64,000 bases of DNA from Austropuccinia psidii (taxonomy: Eukaryota > Basidiomycota > Pucciniomycetes > Pucciniales > Sphaerophragmiaceae): positions 10,836,564 to 10,900,563 of the forward strand of contig JALGQZ010000009.1 in the NCBI GenBank assembly GCA_023105745.1, written 5' to 3'. Positions 12,901 through 25,618 of this stretch are shown here, one piece after another. The translations under genes and the position numbers were made by a program. The number at the start of each line of letters is the position of its first letter. The stretch's first letter is position 1. The notes beneath the pieces were generated by a model. That model was not told the origin of the DNA, did no database searches, and worked only from the letters and a program-made list of their open reading frames with translations.

Positions 12901-15900
12901 GAGTTATTAAGTCCAGATGTGGAACCTACCCAAAATATCACATATTGTTGATCCCTAAGTCTTATTACCAATAAGGTCCTACAGCTCTAAAGAATTTTAA
13001 AATTAAAAATAAGTCAACATATAATCATCAATACCACATAAGAAATCCCGGAAATTTATGGGGGTTTGCATTTAAAAACCAAAATGATGGAATTCTAGGG
13101 GATACAATATTACATATGAATTAAAAATATTGAAGTAAATTTTATCAAGATTTGTAGATAATCTATTAGTAGATAAGCAGTTTTTACAGATGATATATTC
13201 CTCTTTTGTTAGCCTTTGAGACATGACCACATATACAAAAAGCTCACAAACAAAATTATAAAACATTTTTAATAAGAATAATAATACCCAGTTCTTAAAA
13301 ACCCATTGAAATAAGCAGAAATTCCATAAAAAACGCATACGTTCTTGATTATCCCAGAATAAAATGAATAAACATGTAAAACAAATCACCCCCATGAATT
13401 TCACATTCAAAAAATACATATATGACCCTTTTATTTCATATATGTAAATCCAATACTTATTGAGATACCCAGATATATGCACTTTTATGATCAGCACATA
13501 TATTGATGGGTTTCAGATGATCTTTTTGAAATAATGATTTTAAAGACATTATACAAAATTAATGTTACCATGAAATAAATTTAGGAATAAAGTGAAATAT
13601 TTTATTTGAAAAGCTATAAATAAGGTCATGCATAATAAAGAGAAATAGGCCAAAATAACAATACAAGTTGACCACTTAAGATCAAAAGTGAGCCAAAATT
13701 AAGAAAAGGAAATATTCATATTATAATAGTTCATATATGAATAATCAAATAATATCTATCTTGATATTCAAGGTATAGCCCTATGAAATTATGGTTCAAA
13801 GTTTAAAATAGCATATTTTGACAGGAAAGATTAATTAAAAGAAAAATCATAGAAAATAGAGTTTTTATGATGAAATAAAACACTGGGGGAAACTTTGAGA
13901 GGAAATTACAAGACATTAGAATTCAACCTTCAAATTTAAGTTGCATGAAAAAATTCAAATTTCTTAACAATTAAAGTTAAAGCTTGTGAATGATCATTTT
14001 TTATCTTCTACTGTAATTTTAACTCAGGTTTAATGGTTTAATAATAGATAAAAATGGTTGATGTTGGTATTTTATTATTAAAAATAACTTAATAAATATA
14101 TTTGAATTTTTTTCCAAGATTATGATTTCAGAAAATTAGAGTTATAGTGATAACTCTAACATATAGTGCAATAGTGAGATAAAAAGGTGTAATAATGATG
14201 TAATCAGCACAAAACCTTGAAATATTGTCAATTACAGGGGATAGCATCAGTAAGCATATGTTATAATGTATATTGTCACTAGAAGAAAGGATCTTTACTA
14301 TATAAAGACCTCTTATTCCTCTGTTTTTCCAACAGAAGCATTGAATCCAAGAATAATAATAAATAACAAAAGGCAATACACTTTATTATTTCAAATATAA
14401 CTCTTCTATTGTAAAGTAATGAGCTAACATACTATGATTATAGCTAAGAGCTTTTTCTTATATTAAAATCTTCTCATTTTCTTTTAAAATCTCTTAAGAT
14501 ATCTAAGTACACATAAAAATAGTAAAAGCTGTATTTTTCTTTATTTTTATTGTAACTAAATTCTAAATAAGGTGTAATTACTCCTTTAGATGTAAAATAA
14601 TTTAAATTTATTACATCTAGGTATAAAAGTAAGTTAGTATAATATCATTATAATATTTATCTCTTACTTTCTCTATCAAATCGTTTTTCATTAATATAAA
14701 TAGCATTTATATTGATCTATAGCTTCAATATTGGTAATGATTTGGTTGTAAGTTGTTATTGTTTATTGAATAGAATTCTTTTAGAAAATCCTTATTTTTT
14801 GGTAAGAATAATGAATTTCAATAATAAATTAATGATTATTTTATTAATATATTTATCTTATTATTCTATTTCTAAAATATAAATCATATTTTTTATTCTT
14901 TCTGAATAATATATTATATTGTATGCAATAATTATAATAATATGATATCATTATAATTCTTTTTAATATTATTATTAATTATCATTAGAAAATTCAAAGT
15001 ACGAGAAGCAAAATGTTAGTAATTTTGACTTATTTCTTAATAGTCAAAACTTAAATCTTTCAAGGCTCAGATTAGTTAGTCTACTCAAAGGATGGCTAGA
15101 GGGGACAAAAATCAAGGAAGAGAGCCAGGGTACCCCACTTTCTAGGACCTCTGAGGTACAGGAAACCTCAAAATTGAGATAAATGGTAAACATTAGCCAA
15201 ATCAATTAATGAAATCCCTTTTTTATAGTTACTGAGGACAACCCTAATCAAGTAATGAGAAAATAGAATCAAATTACTACCTTTGACATGAAAAGGAGGT
15301 AATGGACAAATTAGACACCATTTATCATGACAAATTTCAATCATTTCTCATAAAAAGAATGTGAAATATTAATAAAAACCATTTTTTGGGACTGGTAGCC
15401 ATCGTATTACTCTTTGGTAACAAGTCAGTAACCCCCTGTATGCTACTATTTCATGAGAAAATGACAATATGTTCAAGAATCCATCAAAAACACAATTTTG
15501 AATGTATTTCTCTGAAAGATTCATGGCCCATTCAGAAATTCATAGTATTTAGCTATATATATGAATATTTACATTTTCAAAATCTCAATTGAGTATTTTC
15601 CTTACAGTCCAATTTTGATAATTCTACATGTAACACTGATTATTCAAAAATCAACAGAAATTATAATGTGTGACAGAATCAATTATATAATTGAGAAGAT
15701 TTGGAATAAGATTATCAATTTAAGATAGAGGAATGTTTAAATAATATAGCTCATCATTTCTCAATTAAAGATGGGTCGGTAACCCAATAATATTAGTAAA
15801 ATAGCACTTATGGTAATATTAAATGATAAAAAGTGATATAATCTTCTTTTAAATTTTTTTAAAGGTTGTATACTTTTCCATCCCTGAAAATCTCTATGAG

Positions 15901-16664
15901 CTATTGTGGACTTAAAGGAAGCCTACTATTTCTGTTTTTTCCAATAATCATCTTATCATCACTTCATATTATATAAATATAAATAGCTATTACTACTTAC
16001 AATTGTTGTGAAATTTTTTGTAAAATATTTTAGAATCTTTTCAAAATTCAGAAAAGATGTGCAAAAAAATATAATAATTACAAATATTAGATTAAGAATA
16101 GGAATTCATAATGCATAATTTCTATGAAATATATTTCAAACTCACAGGTTATCTTTTAAGCTTGTTCCAAACCTTCAAATACTTTGTTTCTAATTTGTTT
16201 CAACTTGTTGGCCTCATATGTAAATTTTATTTTTTCTGTATATATTTTTTGAATTAATTCTGAAAAAATGAAAAGATTTTTATCTAGCCAATAAGTAAGT
16301 AAGCTTCACTTCCTTTCATAATTAGTTTTTCTTAAAAAAAGAAATTTTACTCAATATTATTCTTGTAGAAAGATATATTCTGATCCTGATTAAGTTAATA
16401 AAATCTTTGTTTCAAGGTAATAACTCTGTTTCAGTAACATTGACTCTGGTAAAGCAGTGTTACCATTGCCTTAATGAAATATTTTTGTGATAGGATAGCT
16501 ATTTCATATAATTTTTCAATAATTATATATTTTTTTTGTTTGATATAAGTAGTTATGTTTTTCAGTCTCCAGATTTTAGATCATAAATTTTTGACAAACC
16601 GAAAATTTCAATCTTTTAGTTACGATATAACATATCAGGACAGTAATAGTATACTAACTTAATT
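9901..16664. other. Long AT-rich stretch with little recognisable content
   Basis: No transposon domain, RNA gene or convincing tandem array was seen in these 6.7 kb. The only notable open frame is at 13072-13497 on the minus strand, listed separately. This may be very old, fully decayed repeat DNA. Confidence 0.5.
13072..13497 (-). other. Unassigned 141-codon open frame, doubtful
   Basis: A hydrophobic predicted protein rich in Phe, Tyr, Ile and Leu, with a CKNC patch near its C-terminal third. It is longer than expected by chance at this base composition, but I see no domain, no conserved neighbour and no splice pattern. Both this and the frame at 4466-4933 could be relics of transposon coding sequence. 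Confidence 0.12.
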
Positions 16665-16960
16665 TCAGCTAGTTCTTTGATAAATAAAATCAATATCTTG
16701 GGATAAATGAGGAAGCAACTGGAAGCAGAAGTTTCATAAGAAATTTTTGAATTTCTTTTTGGGACATGTAACCCTTGCTATTCTTGTATAATACAACAAT
16801 TCAGAATTCCCTTCCTAATATTATATGCAATCTTGACTCAGATTACTGATTGATTTATTTAATTAATAGTGGCTTGATAATAAAATAATACTAAACAATC
16901 TGTCATAAGACATGGCCCTTCTTCAAAAAAGTTTTATGAAAACCTTGAGAAAACATTTTT
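16665..16960 (-). repeat. Degenerate LTR fragment related to the LTR at 46175
   Basis: From GGGATAAATGAGG near 16698 the sequence follows 46195-46440 closely in order: a GGAAG/GAAG patch, TTTGAATTTCTTTTTGGGACATGTAA, CAGAATTCCCTTCCTAATAT, then a TAGTGGCTTGAT block. Similarity fades after about 16960. The orientation is the same as at 46175, that is, an LTR 3' end on the minus strand. Confidence 0.55.
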
Positions 16961-18699
16961 AAAGATTCAGACGTGTACAATTTGTCTATGAAACTCCTGA
17001 TAATATTACTATTAATAAAGAGTACTAAGATTGTTCTTATGAGGTATAATACATGAATTTATTATAGCTACACATGAATAATTCATTTTTGAATTCTTTC
17101 TTTTACTTCTTATACACTAATAGTGATTATAACAGTAAGAAGTTACTGTCTACTAGAATAAATTACAATAAGTATCAATAATAAAACAGCTTATTAAAAT
17201 AATATAAAATCATTTGAGTTGATAGTTATATTCTGCAAGATTAACTATAATAAAATCTTGAAGAAAATGAAAAAACTCAGATAAAAACCACAAGAATTCA
17301 ACAAATAATTTACTAATACTCCAAAAATACCTTGAAAAGAATTGGAAGAGTGATTTTATGGATTATTTATGGATTTAAAGGATCAATGAGAAGCTTATAG
17401 GATTAATACCAAAATTAATAGCTAAATGATACTTCAAATGGTATTATTTTCTTTTGATTTAAAATCTTTATTATTGATTTGGAGGGATAGGAATACTAAA
17501 GAAAGGTTTTAACTAATAGTTATCTATTGGAATTAAATATAAAGCTGAATGATAAGATGATATCGGAAAAAAAGAAAGAGAAGGTATTTTTTAAGTCTAA
17601 AACAGCTCACAGAGGCATTCTATGGAGAAATCTGAAAAAACAGTGAGTGAGAAAGCTTTCACCTCACTTTATTTGATGATTAAATCACTTTTAGTCAGAT
17701 AAGATTATGATGATTACTCAATTAAGTCATTTTACATGACTAACAAGTCATTTATGGTCAAGAAAGAAAGGAGTAAAACCATAAATATTCTTTTCTTTCA
17801 AAATATTTTTTTTCTCAAAGCTATGAATGTTACTGGAATTTTCATCATAGGTTGTGTTTTCTGTGAATTCTTGCAGATTCAGTGTTCACATGAAATTATC
17901 AAAAATGGACTGTATGTGAAACTTTTAATTCAAATTATGAACTCATGATTGTTGTAGGTTTTTCTGTGACAAAATCTTCTTCCATTGGTCCTGAAATCTT
18001 CAGAAGGATTCATTAATAATTGTATTTTTAATTCATTTTTGAAGTTTGTACCTCATTTATATGTAGAAAATGGGATTAATTGGTGGATACTAGTCCCAAA
18101 AAGGTTTCAATTAATCTTTTTGGGTTTATCCATGAAAAATAATAATATACATGGATACAGGAGTCAGTGTAGGTCATGACCTCCTTATAATGTAAAAATA
18201 GCAGCTTATTTGTTATTTTCTCATGATTTAATGAGGCTTTAACTTGGTAACCTGGTTACCATAAGGCTCTAGTGGACCTATTGAGAAAGAAGAAGCCATT
18301 GATAAAAAGTATGGATCTGGCCATGCCTTAGAGGTCTCAAAAGGTTCATAACCCAGATCTATTTGATGTATTTTGTCACCCTTAGCTATTTTCACATCAA
18401 AAATAATGATTCAGATCTAAAGACTGAGATCCACTATGGGGTTCTCAAACCTTTATGCAATAATACAGTAATTGTAAGTGCCAAAAGAATGAAAAACACT
18501 CTACACAATGTATATGTTATATTGGATTTCTCACACCTCATAGAGTTATTTTAAGCTTATTCACCATATGGAGCTACCCTAGGTGAGTTTATGTGTGAAA
18601 TCCAAATCTGGCCTTAAATCCATGCATCTACATACAAACAGAAAACTTATTAATATCTTCCCAAAATAGAAAATAATTTATTTTGGGTATATTCATTAC
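16961..18699. other. AT-rich non-coding stretch
   Basis: It probably includes decayed LTR sequence at both ends: the 16665 fragment on the left and the element 2 LTR on the right. I could not align the middle to anything. No credible gene. Confidence 0.35.
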
Positions 18700-18782
18700 T
18701 TATAGCTTATGCATGGTTGAGAAGTTATCTTTTGATTGATTGTGGCCTATTTAGATATGTAAAATATACCTCAAGGCTCACA
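18700..18782 (-). repeat. LTR edge of the old gypsy element (element 2), probable 3' LTR
   Basis: The last ~60 bases (a TGTGGCCTATTTAG block, ATATACCTCAAGG, then CTCACA at 18782) match the outer edge of the LTR copies at 1-1038 and 36449. The base just inside, on the minus strand, follows a purine-rich GAGGAAA. It sits exactly downstream of the integrase/chromodomain remnant, as a 3' LTR should. The other edge of this LTR was not found. Confidence 0.5.
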
Positions 18783-21482
18783 TTTCCTCAAACAAACAGC
18801 TAAAATTGTACTACAGTTTTAATAGTGAGCTGTAGAATAAAAAGTCAACAATAACCAAAGGGAGTCAATGTCTTCTGTGCAAACTCTTTATATTACTCAG
18901 ATCAAGTAATTCAAAGACATTTATAGGCATATTTAGGCTTGTGGCCTTTCAATCCTGAATCATCTCAAATTTTTATCTGAGTAAGATATGTCTAATTGCT
19001 CCGGCCATTGATATTGATCTACTGGGTTTCTATATCTGAAAGGATATTCTCTTTGATTTTACCCCTAAGTCTCCTTTCTTTCTATTTTTTTCTTCATTCT
19101 TTTCCATTGGTGATACATTTAAAGGAGTGGGTTTCCATAAAAAATTATTTATTAGCTTGTTGATAATGTTCATTCAAGCTTACTGGAAAAGCGGGGCATT
19201 TGTTTTCTAATTTATCACCCAATTCCACTTGAATTGACTTGGTTCCATGAAAGGCAGCAATAAAAAAGGTCATACATAAGAATTTTTTAGTTTTTTTTCA
19301 GCTTTAATATTGTTAGAATTTAAGGTTGAAACTAAATCTAAGTCCCCTACTTGACGGCTCTTGTACCATTTCTGTTTTTCATATTCAAAAGAATCATCCA
19401 TTATTGTTCTTGCATGGTGTTTTACTTTATCAATAATCAACTTGCAGCTGGAAGCTGTAGGATGAAAGTCAATCAAGTATTTCCTCAATGTGTCCGCTGG
19501 GAGTCTGATATTAAATCCTTTCTTCTAAATAGAAGGAGTCTGACCAGCAGAAGAATGAACAGATGTCTTATATTCCAATTCTAATGCAGGCATCCAAGTG
19601 CACCAGTAATGGGTAAAGCCATATGAATATTTGATTTTTTCAAAAAAGGAAAAGAATCTCCGTATCATGTCTTTTAAGGCTTTAATAATTCTCTCTCATA
19701 GCCCATCAGCTTGAGGGTGGTATGCTGTAGAAAATGATGAATTGGTCCCAAGTAATCTGTGGAGATCAGTCCAAAGTGCAGATGTGAACTTGGGGTCTCT
19801 GTAGCTTATGATATTCTTACATAACTCTATTATAGAGGAGGGGAGCTGTACCCATAGCAGTGATATCTTCATGACATGGTAAGGATATGGGAGTCTTATT
19901 ATATCTCTCTACAATGATTAATAAATAATCATGACTATTATCACCACTTGGAGGTTGTTCTGTGATCCAATTCATGTGAAAAACTTCCCAAAGGGATTTT
20001 GGTTCTTGAATATGAACCATATGTCCTAATTTATCGCCTGTGCTCTTGTTTCATTTTCAAAATCTGTCACAAGCTAGACCATACTAACTGGTTCCTTTTC
20101 TTCAATATTGCCACCATACATGGTTGTTGATGTTTTCTATTTTATGTCCTCTGACCGGTGTCCAGAATAGATGATATCAAGACATTCATGCATAATGATA
20201 TTGATAAGAAATATAATGCAGAATGTCATTATACAGGAATATTTGGTCCTGTGATAGATTATGCTATCCAAAAACTGAAATATTCCTTCATAATAGGAAT
20301 ATTTCCATATTTCATCCAATGACTTAACCAAAGCTGTGAATTTACAGTCTCTCTGCAATAAGGATGTTAAAATATGGCAATTCTGGTCCTGCTTGTACAG
20401 CTCTCTGACTTCTTCAAAGAGTTCAGTGCCAATTTCAGTTATGTTAATTCCTTCAATTGGGATCTTTTCTTCTGCTTCTAATGGCACATAAGCTGGGTTA
20501 TCTGCTGTATTTGCTAATGGCCACCTGCTAATCCCATTAAAGTTCTTATGTATATTTACTTTCTTATGAACTATTATAATATTCTTTGTATATTATTGAA
20601 TGGCTATTTTCCATATCAATATTTGTCTGTTAGGTGGCTTAATTTTGAGTAGTGATTTCACTTCATTACAATCAATTATCACTTCAAAGACACTTTGATC
20701 AAGATAATAGTTTCATTTCTCAAGTGCCAATACCAAAGATAAGAATTCCATCTGGCTTTCATCATATCTGGACTTTGTTTGTTTGATTTGTCTTGAGATA
20801 AAAATAAAAAATCCTTCTGTTGTTTTTCCATCAATGATCTGGACTTGGAGTAGGGATTTCCCTAATTCATTGCCACATGCATCAATGTACAGCCCAGAGG
20901 GTATATTCAAGTCAGGAATTAGTAGTAAAGAAACTTCTGTAAGGGTCTTTCTTATCTTCTCATATTATATAATTATTTCCTGCATCATCTCAAATACTTC
21001 CTGTTGATGAATGATTGTATAGATTGACTTGTGTATAACTGCAATATATTTCAGATTCAGCCTGTAAAAACTGGCAAATAAAAGAAAAGGCATCATTCCT
21101 TTCTTACTCTGGCATAGGGGATTAGTTAAAACTGCTTTCACTTTTCACTTGAAAATACCTAAGCTTAATACTGAAACAATATATCCAAGTGCTTTGAGTT
21201 CTTCAAAACCAATATTGAATTTCTTAAGTGAAATGTTCATATTCACTTCTGCAGCTTTGTTTAGTACTATTTAAAGTCTTTCCAGATGAAAATACCATGA
21301 GTCTCAACATATAATGATATTATAAATGTAAATAATGAGCCAAAACTCAGATAATTCTGTTGAAAAGATGGTAATCATCATTCTATGATAATGAGATAGA
21401 TCATTTTTAATACAAAAAGGCACTATTAGTTACTCAAAAATACCTTAGTGAGTTATAATTTTAAGTAATTTCTTTTCTTGTG
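18783..21482 (-). pseudogene. Element 2 pol, 3' half: RT end, RNase H, integrase, C-terminal tail
   Basis: Minus-strand fragments match element 1 pol in order. They are the end of RT near 21200-21445, RNase H at 20713-20910 (LYIDACGNELG and FISRQIKQTKSRYDESQ are recognisable), a zinc-binding region at 20137-20487 ending HECLDIIYSGHRSED, the integrase core near 19600-20020 ([27 protein letters not shown]), and the integrase tail at 18960-19488 (HPTASSCKLIIDKVKHHA, ENKCPAFPVSL). Stops and frameshifts separate the pieces. It is a dead gene. The integrase family identity is secure, because spacing and order match the intact relative 8 kb away. Confidence 0.8.
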
Positions 21483-23187
21483 GTGTAAGGCATGGATATG
21501 AAAATTTTATTAAAATCAGTTTCTTTTACTGTCCTCAAAACCGTTTTTGAGGTAAAATTAAGCAGAAATAGTAATTTTGAGAGTTTTAAGAGAAAAAACA
21601 TGCCAATATTATTGTTTTGAGCTTTGTTATTATGAAAAAAATCTTACCAAGCTTTATTTTTTCAAAAAAACACAAATTCATGAAAAAATACTCTACAAGA
21701 GATATCTAAGGCCACAAAAGAAATTTCTTCAAGAAATATTTCAATTTAAATTAATTGATAAAAGGACTACAGGCAATTAATATGAGAGCCAATTATTTCA
21801 AAGGAATATTAGAGAGAAAAACCACCCAAAAGCCATAAGAGTAAATATGGGAACAAAATGACAAAGTCAACAGTGATGAAAGATGCTTTAATTCACTTTT
21901 GGGGTACTTTACAGCTGAAAATTATCTTAAGAGTTACAATAAATTCTGAAATATTTCTTTCAATTGGTTAAAAGTTGAAAAGAATTTAAAATTGGTGGTT
22001 GGACTATTTTATGGATTGGTTGAACAGTGTTCAAACTAATTATAAAAGGGAAAGATTCTGACATGAAGAGAAAAGTTGGGCACAGGAGACATTATCTTAT
22101 AGCCACAAATTTTCTTACACCAAAAGTAAAAGTTACTATAATCAGTTGTGAAAAAAACAATGACAATGGAAAATCCAATTATGTCATCATTGAACCCTAA
22201 TTTGCACCAGTTTCAGCCATTTTAGTCCCTTAAACCAGCCATTGCTATAGTAATAATTGGTGTATAGCCTTAAGAACATTTCAGAATATGTGTAAGAGGG
22301 CTTAAAGCCAGTTAAAGCTGATTTTCAACTTAAGGGTAGCTTTAACCTCTTTGAAACAGTTAAAACTGCCCTGGTTGGTATCAAAATCTCATCATCAATT
22401 TAGTCACAGACCTGGTGACTGAATTTCAAACTGGTCATTATGAAAGTTTGTGTGACATTTAAAATTCCATTATGTCAGAAAGAGATTTGGGAGAGTCTGG
22501 AACCTATGGAACCAAGATTAATTTCCCCCCAAAACTAATTTTTCGAATTCATTTTTATGTAATTTCTTCATCATATTCTATAATTAAAATTTACACATTT
22601 AATTAAATTGAAAAATTACATTACACAACTGTAACTATTAATTTTCAACGTATATTATAAGCTCACTTATGTAATACAGGCACTTATTTTGACATTTCAA
22701 TCAAAAATATTTAATTCCTCATAGCTCCTGAACTATACACCACACCTAAATTTCAACACAAAAATTGATGGTAAACACCATATGAGGTGTGAATTCAATC
22801 AAGGTTTTGAGAATATTTAGATTTTCATACAGAAAAGACTAAATATTAATTTAAACTCATTTTGAGTTGAGCTACAGGATTTTCAGTCTGAGATTACTGC
22901 ACCTAATATTCTATGAGGAAACAAATGGGAAAGCCATTTTTATATTTTTATTAATTTTTTTTGCAAAAGATATTTTATCTTGAATATCTTTGATAAAAAA
23001 ATTATTTTGATGTGATTATTTGAAATAACAATATGTTGTTGGATTTTTGAAATAAAATTTGAATCAATTGTCAAATTTCCCATAAAAGTTTATTTTCATA
23101 TTTAATCCTGAAATTATTATTTCAAATTATACATTACTCAATTCTTTGTGTTATCTTGGGAAGACTAATATTCCTATGAGACTCAAA
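21483..23187 (-). repeat. Solo LTR (copy B) inserted in element 2 RT
   Basis: The low edge reads TGTAAGGCATGGATATGAA, matching the reverse complement of the 3' end of the LTR at 36449-38250. The interior follows that LTR through its ATAGCCACAAATTTTCTTAC and TTAAGGGTAGCTTTAACC blocks. The high edge is a decayed copy of the TGTGAGCC terminus near 23187. RT coding resumes on both sides: the NVLIPN region on the right and the R-K...IFEY region on the left. So one LTR sits inside one codon neighbourhood with no internal sequence, as expected after LTR-LTR recombination. A clear 5-bp duplication could not be read. Confidence 0.75.
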
Positions 23188-25613
23188 TTTGGAATCAAGA
23201 CATTCTGATAAAAATATTTCAATGCATCCATTGAGGTTATATACTTGGACTTATAGAGCTGGGTCAAGGTTTCTTGGATTATAGGAAATGGGCAACTATC
23301 TGGAACTGTGTAGGTATTAAATCCTCTAAGATCTCCAACCATCATTGATTTTTCATTATTCCAAGAAATAATGACAAGAGTTGTAACTTCAATTTCTTCA
23401 GTATTGCCTAATTATTTCATCAAACCAAGTTGAGTCAGCTCCTTTATATGTTTTGCCAAGGCTTCCCTAGCTCTTGAGATTGCTGGGTAAGGTGGTCTTC
23501 TGAGCACTGGAGGTTATAATCTGTAAATATTTGGAGTAATATCTACTTCATTCCCTCTGATTGTGCCTAAAGCTTCATTTTCTGGAGAAAAGGCCTTATC
23601 ATATGTGTAAAACACATGAATAAGGTATTTCTTTATTTTTGGTGATAAGTGTAGATTGATTTGTGTTTCACTAAGCCGATTTGTCAAAAATTCTTCCTTA
23701 TGATTATCTTTATTTGAAGATAAAACTTTTATTTGTTTGGGAATATTGGCAAAACAAAATTTCTGTCTCTTGTTTTATTTGACTTCAAAATATATATATT
23801 TATGGTTATTGATGTAAAGAAAATAAATTTTCTAGTAGCCATTTCAATGAATGATATGTTGAGAAATACAGTTATCCATTGCCACTATATCTATTTTCAT
23901 TCTCATAATTCCTTCTGGGTGGGGAAATATCAAGTTAGCGTCTAATATACCAAAAAGGGAACATATATTTACTGGAAATTCTGAGTTGCACACAAGCTAT
24001 TGGTAATAGATGGCTTTGCCACTTGTGAATTATGTGTTGAATGGAATATTTACCTACAAAGTGCGGAATTCTCCTGTGTCTAGATTGACTTTGGCTTATG
24101 CATCATTCGTTGAGATTGATGTAATACAAGATGCTCCAGAAGTGTAACCTTTTCCTGTGGAAGGATTAATTTTAAACATCCCCAAATATTGGATATTAAT
24201 AAGTTTATAGAAGTACCTACCATATTTTGGTAAGTGATTATGGATGTCAGTACCTTTGCAGAGTGCTGTGATATATTTAATATGGAAGTACTATCCTGGT
24301 GTGTAACCAAAGATTTCAGAATATTGGTCAGATTCTTCATTCTCTTCAGTACACTGAACTCCTTCAATGACTTTAACTTCATTCATTTTTGTCTTCTTGG
24401 TACAAGGTGCCACTAGGTGTGAGGCGATCCCACATTTATGAAGCTTTGATACAGGTCTTTCAGGTGGCCTATATTCTCTAGAGGAATGTGGAATAATCTT
24501 GGAGTAAACAGGGATTCAAGTCCAGATTTTACCAATTCTTGTCCCAGTAATGATGTCTTCCATTGAATTAATATATTTATCTGTGAAACAGGGTTCTTCA
24601 CATCTGCAGTTGTTAGAATTTTCTAGTTTTCCTCCACATTTCCTTAATACTTTCATATTAAGAATTGAGTAAGACATGTCTGGGTGTACAGTAGATAGTC
24701 TCTCTTTCTGTTTGTGGAACAAAGTAAGGCTTGTATTTTTCTGAATTGAAAATGGCCCTTTAACAAGCATTTTTGATTTTACATATCCAGGAGTTTTTGT
24801 CACACTTGGTGATTAACTGAGATTTACACCAAAGCCAATTATGTATGCCATTGTCTTGCATGATATTATAACACCATTTAGTTTCAGTACTGGTAAACAA
24901 GGAGTGCATTTTGGATACTATTCTTTCATCAGGTATGTGAAAGGCCTCTTCCAGAATATCAATTATTCTAATGAATTCAATATGTTTATATTTTCCTTCA
25001 CCAGAGAATTTTAGCCATTACTCTAATTTGAGAATATCTTGGACAGTAATTGAATTTTCTTCAAAAAAAGGGGTCAGACTTTCTTTTAAAAAGGGTTTTA
25101 CTTGAGTTGAAGGTATGAAGTGTCTCGAAATATGATAGTCAGGCTCATAAATTGATGAACTTGATTCACTTGTGCAGCTATACCCTTCAGAAGTTGCCTT
25201 TAATTATCACTACTATCTAAATGAGTGGAAAAAGGGTTTTTGTATTATGAAACATGGTCAAAACATTTTCCTTCAAGTTTGTAATCTGGCTATTGAAGGT
25301 TTTATTTGGAATATTGTACAATTCATCATTTCATACCTTGGATTTACTCTCAATTATAACACATTTGTTGGAAATTAAGCCAATTCCTCCAGTTGTTACT
25401 TTACCCCATTCAGCAAAGTTCTGTCACTAATTCTTAGCTAATTGAAATCTCATGTTTATTTCTTTAATTATTTATCAAAATTGTTAATTTCAACCACAAT
25501 AATGGGCCTAATGTGTTCAATTTCACCCATCATCTGTGTAGAAGGCTTCTTTCCATCCTTTGTTGTCCTTTGGCTGTGAGCTCCATAAGAGTCCTGGACA
25601 TAGTGAGCACACT
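23188..25613 (-). pseudogene. Element 2 gag-protease-RT, 5' half
   Basis: Minus-strand remnants, from high to low coordinate, are as follows. A gag capsid region lies around 24516-25100, where MKVLRKCGGKLE and EEPCFTDKYINSMEDI parallel element 1. A protease motif NLDTG sits at about 24072-24086. The start of RT is at 23151-23345, with VGDLRGFNTYTVPD, a decayed YPIP-like region and MDALKYFYQNVL. Frameshifts and stops are frequent. The upper end runs into the GTACA duplication at 25614, where element 1 interrupts the gene. Confidence 0.75.
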
Positions 25614-25618
25614 GTACA
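25614..25618. repeat. Target-site duplication GTACA, left copy (element 1)
   Basis: GTACA immediately precedes the LTR edge TGTAAGG at 25619 and is repeated exactly at 36171-36175, immediately after the other outer edge. Five bases is the usual length for Ty3/gypsy integrases. Confidence 0.9.

Noticed and set aside
9901..16664. Possibility that the very AT-rich DNA is mitochondrial
   Set aside because: No mitochondrial gene, tRNA or rRNA was seen, and it is contiguous with nuclear-type nested transposons.
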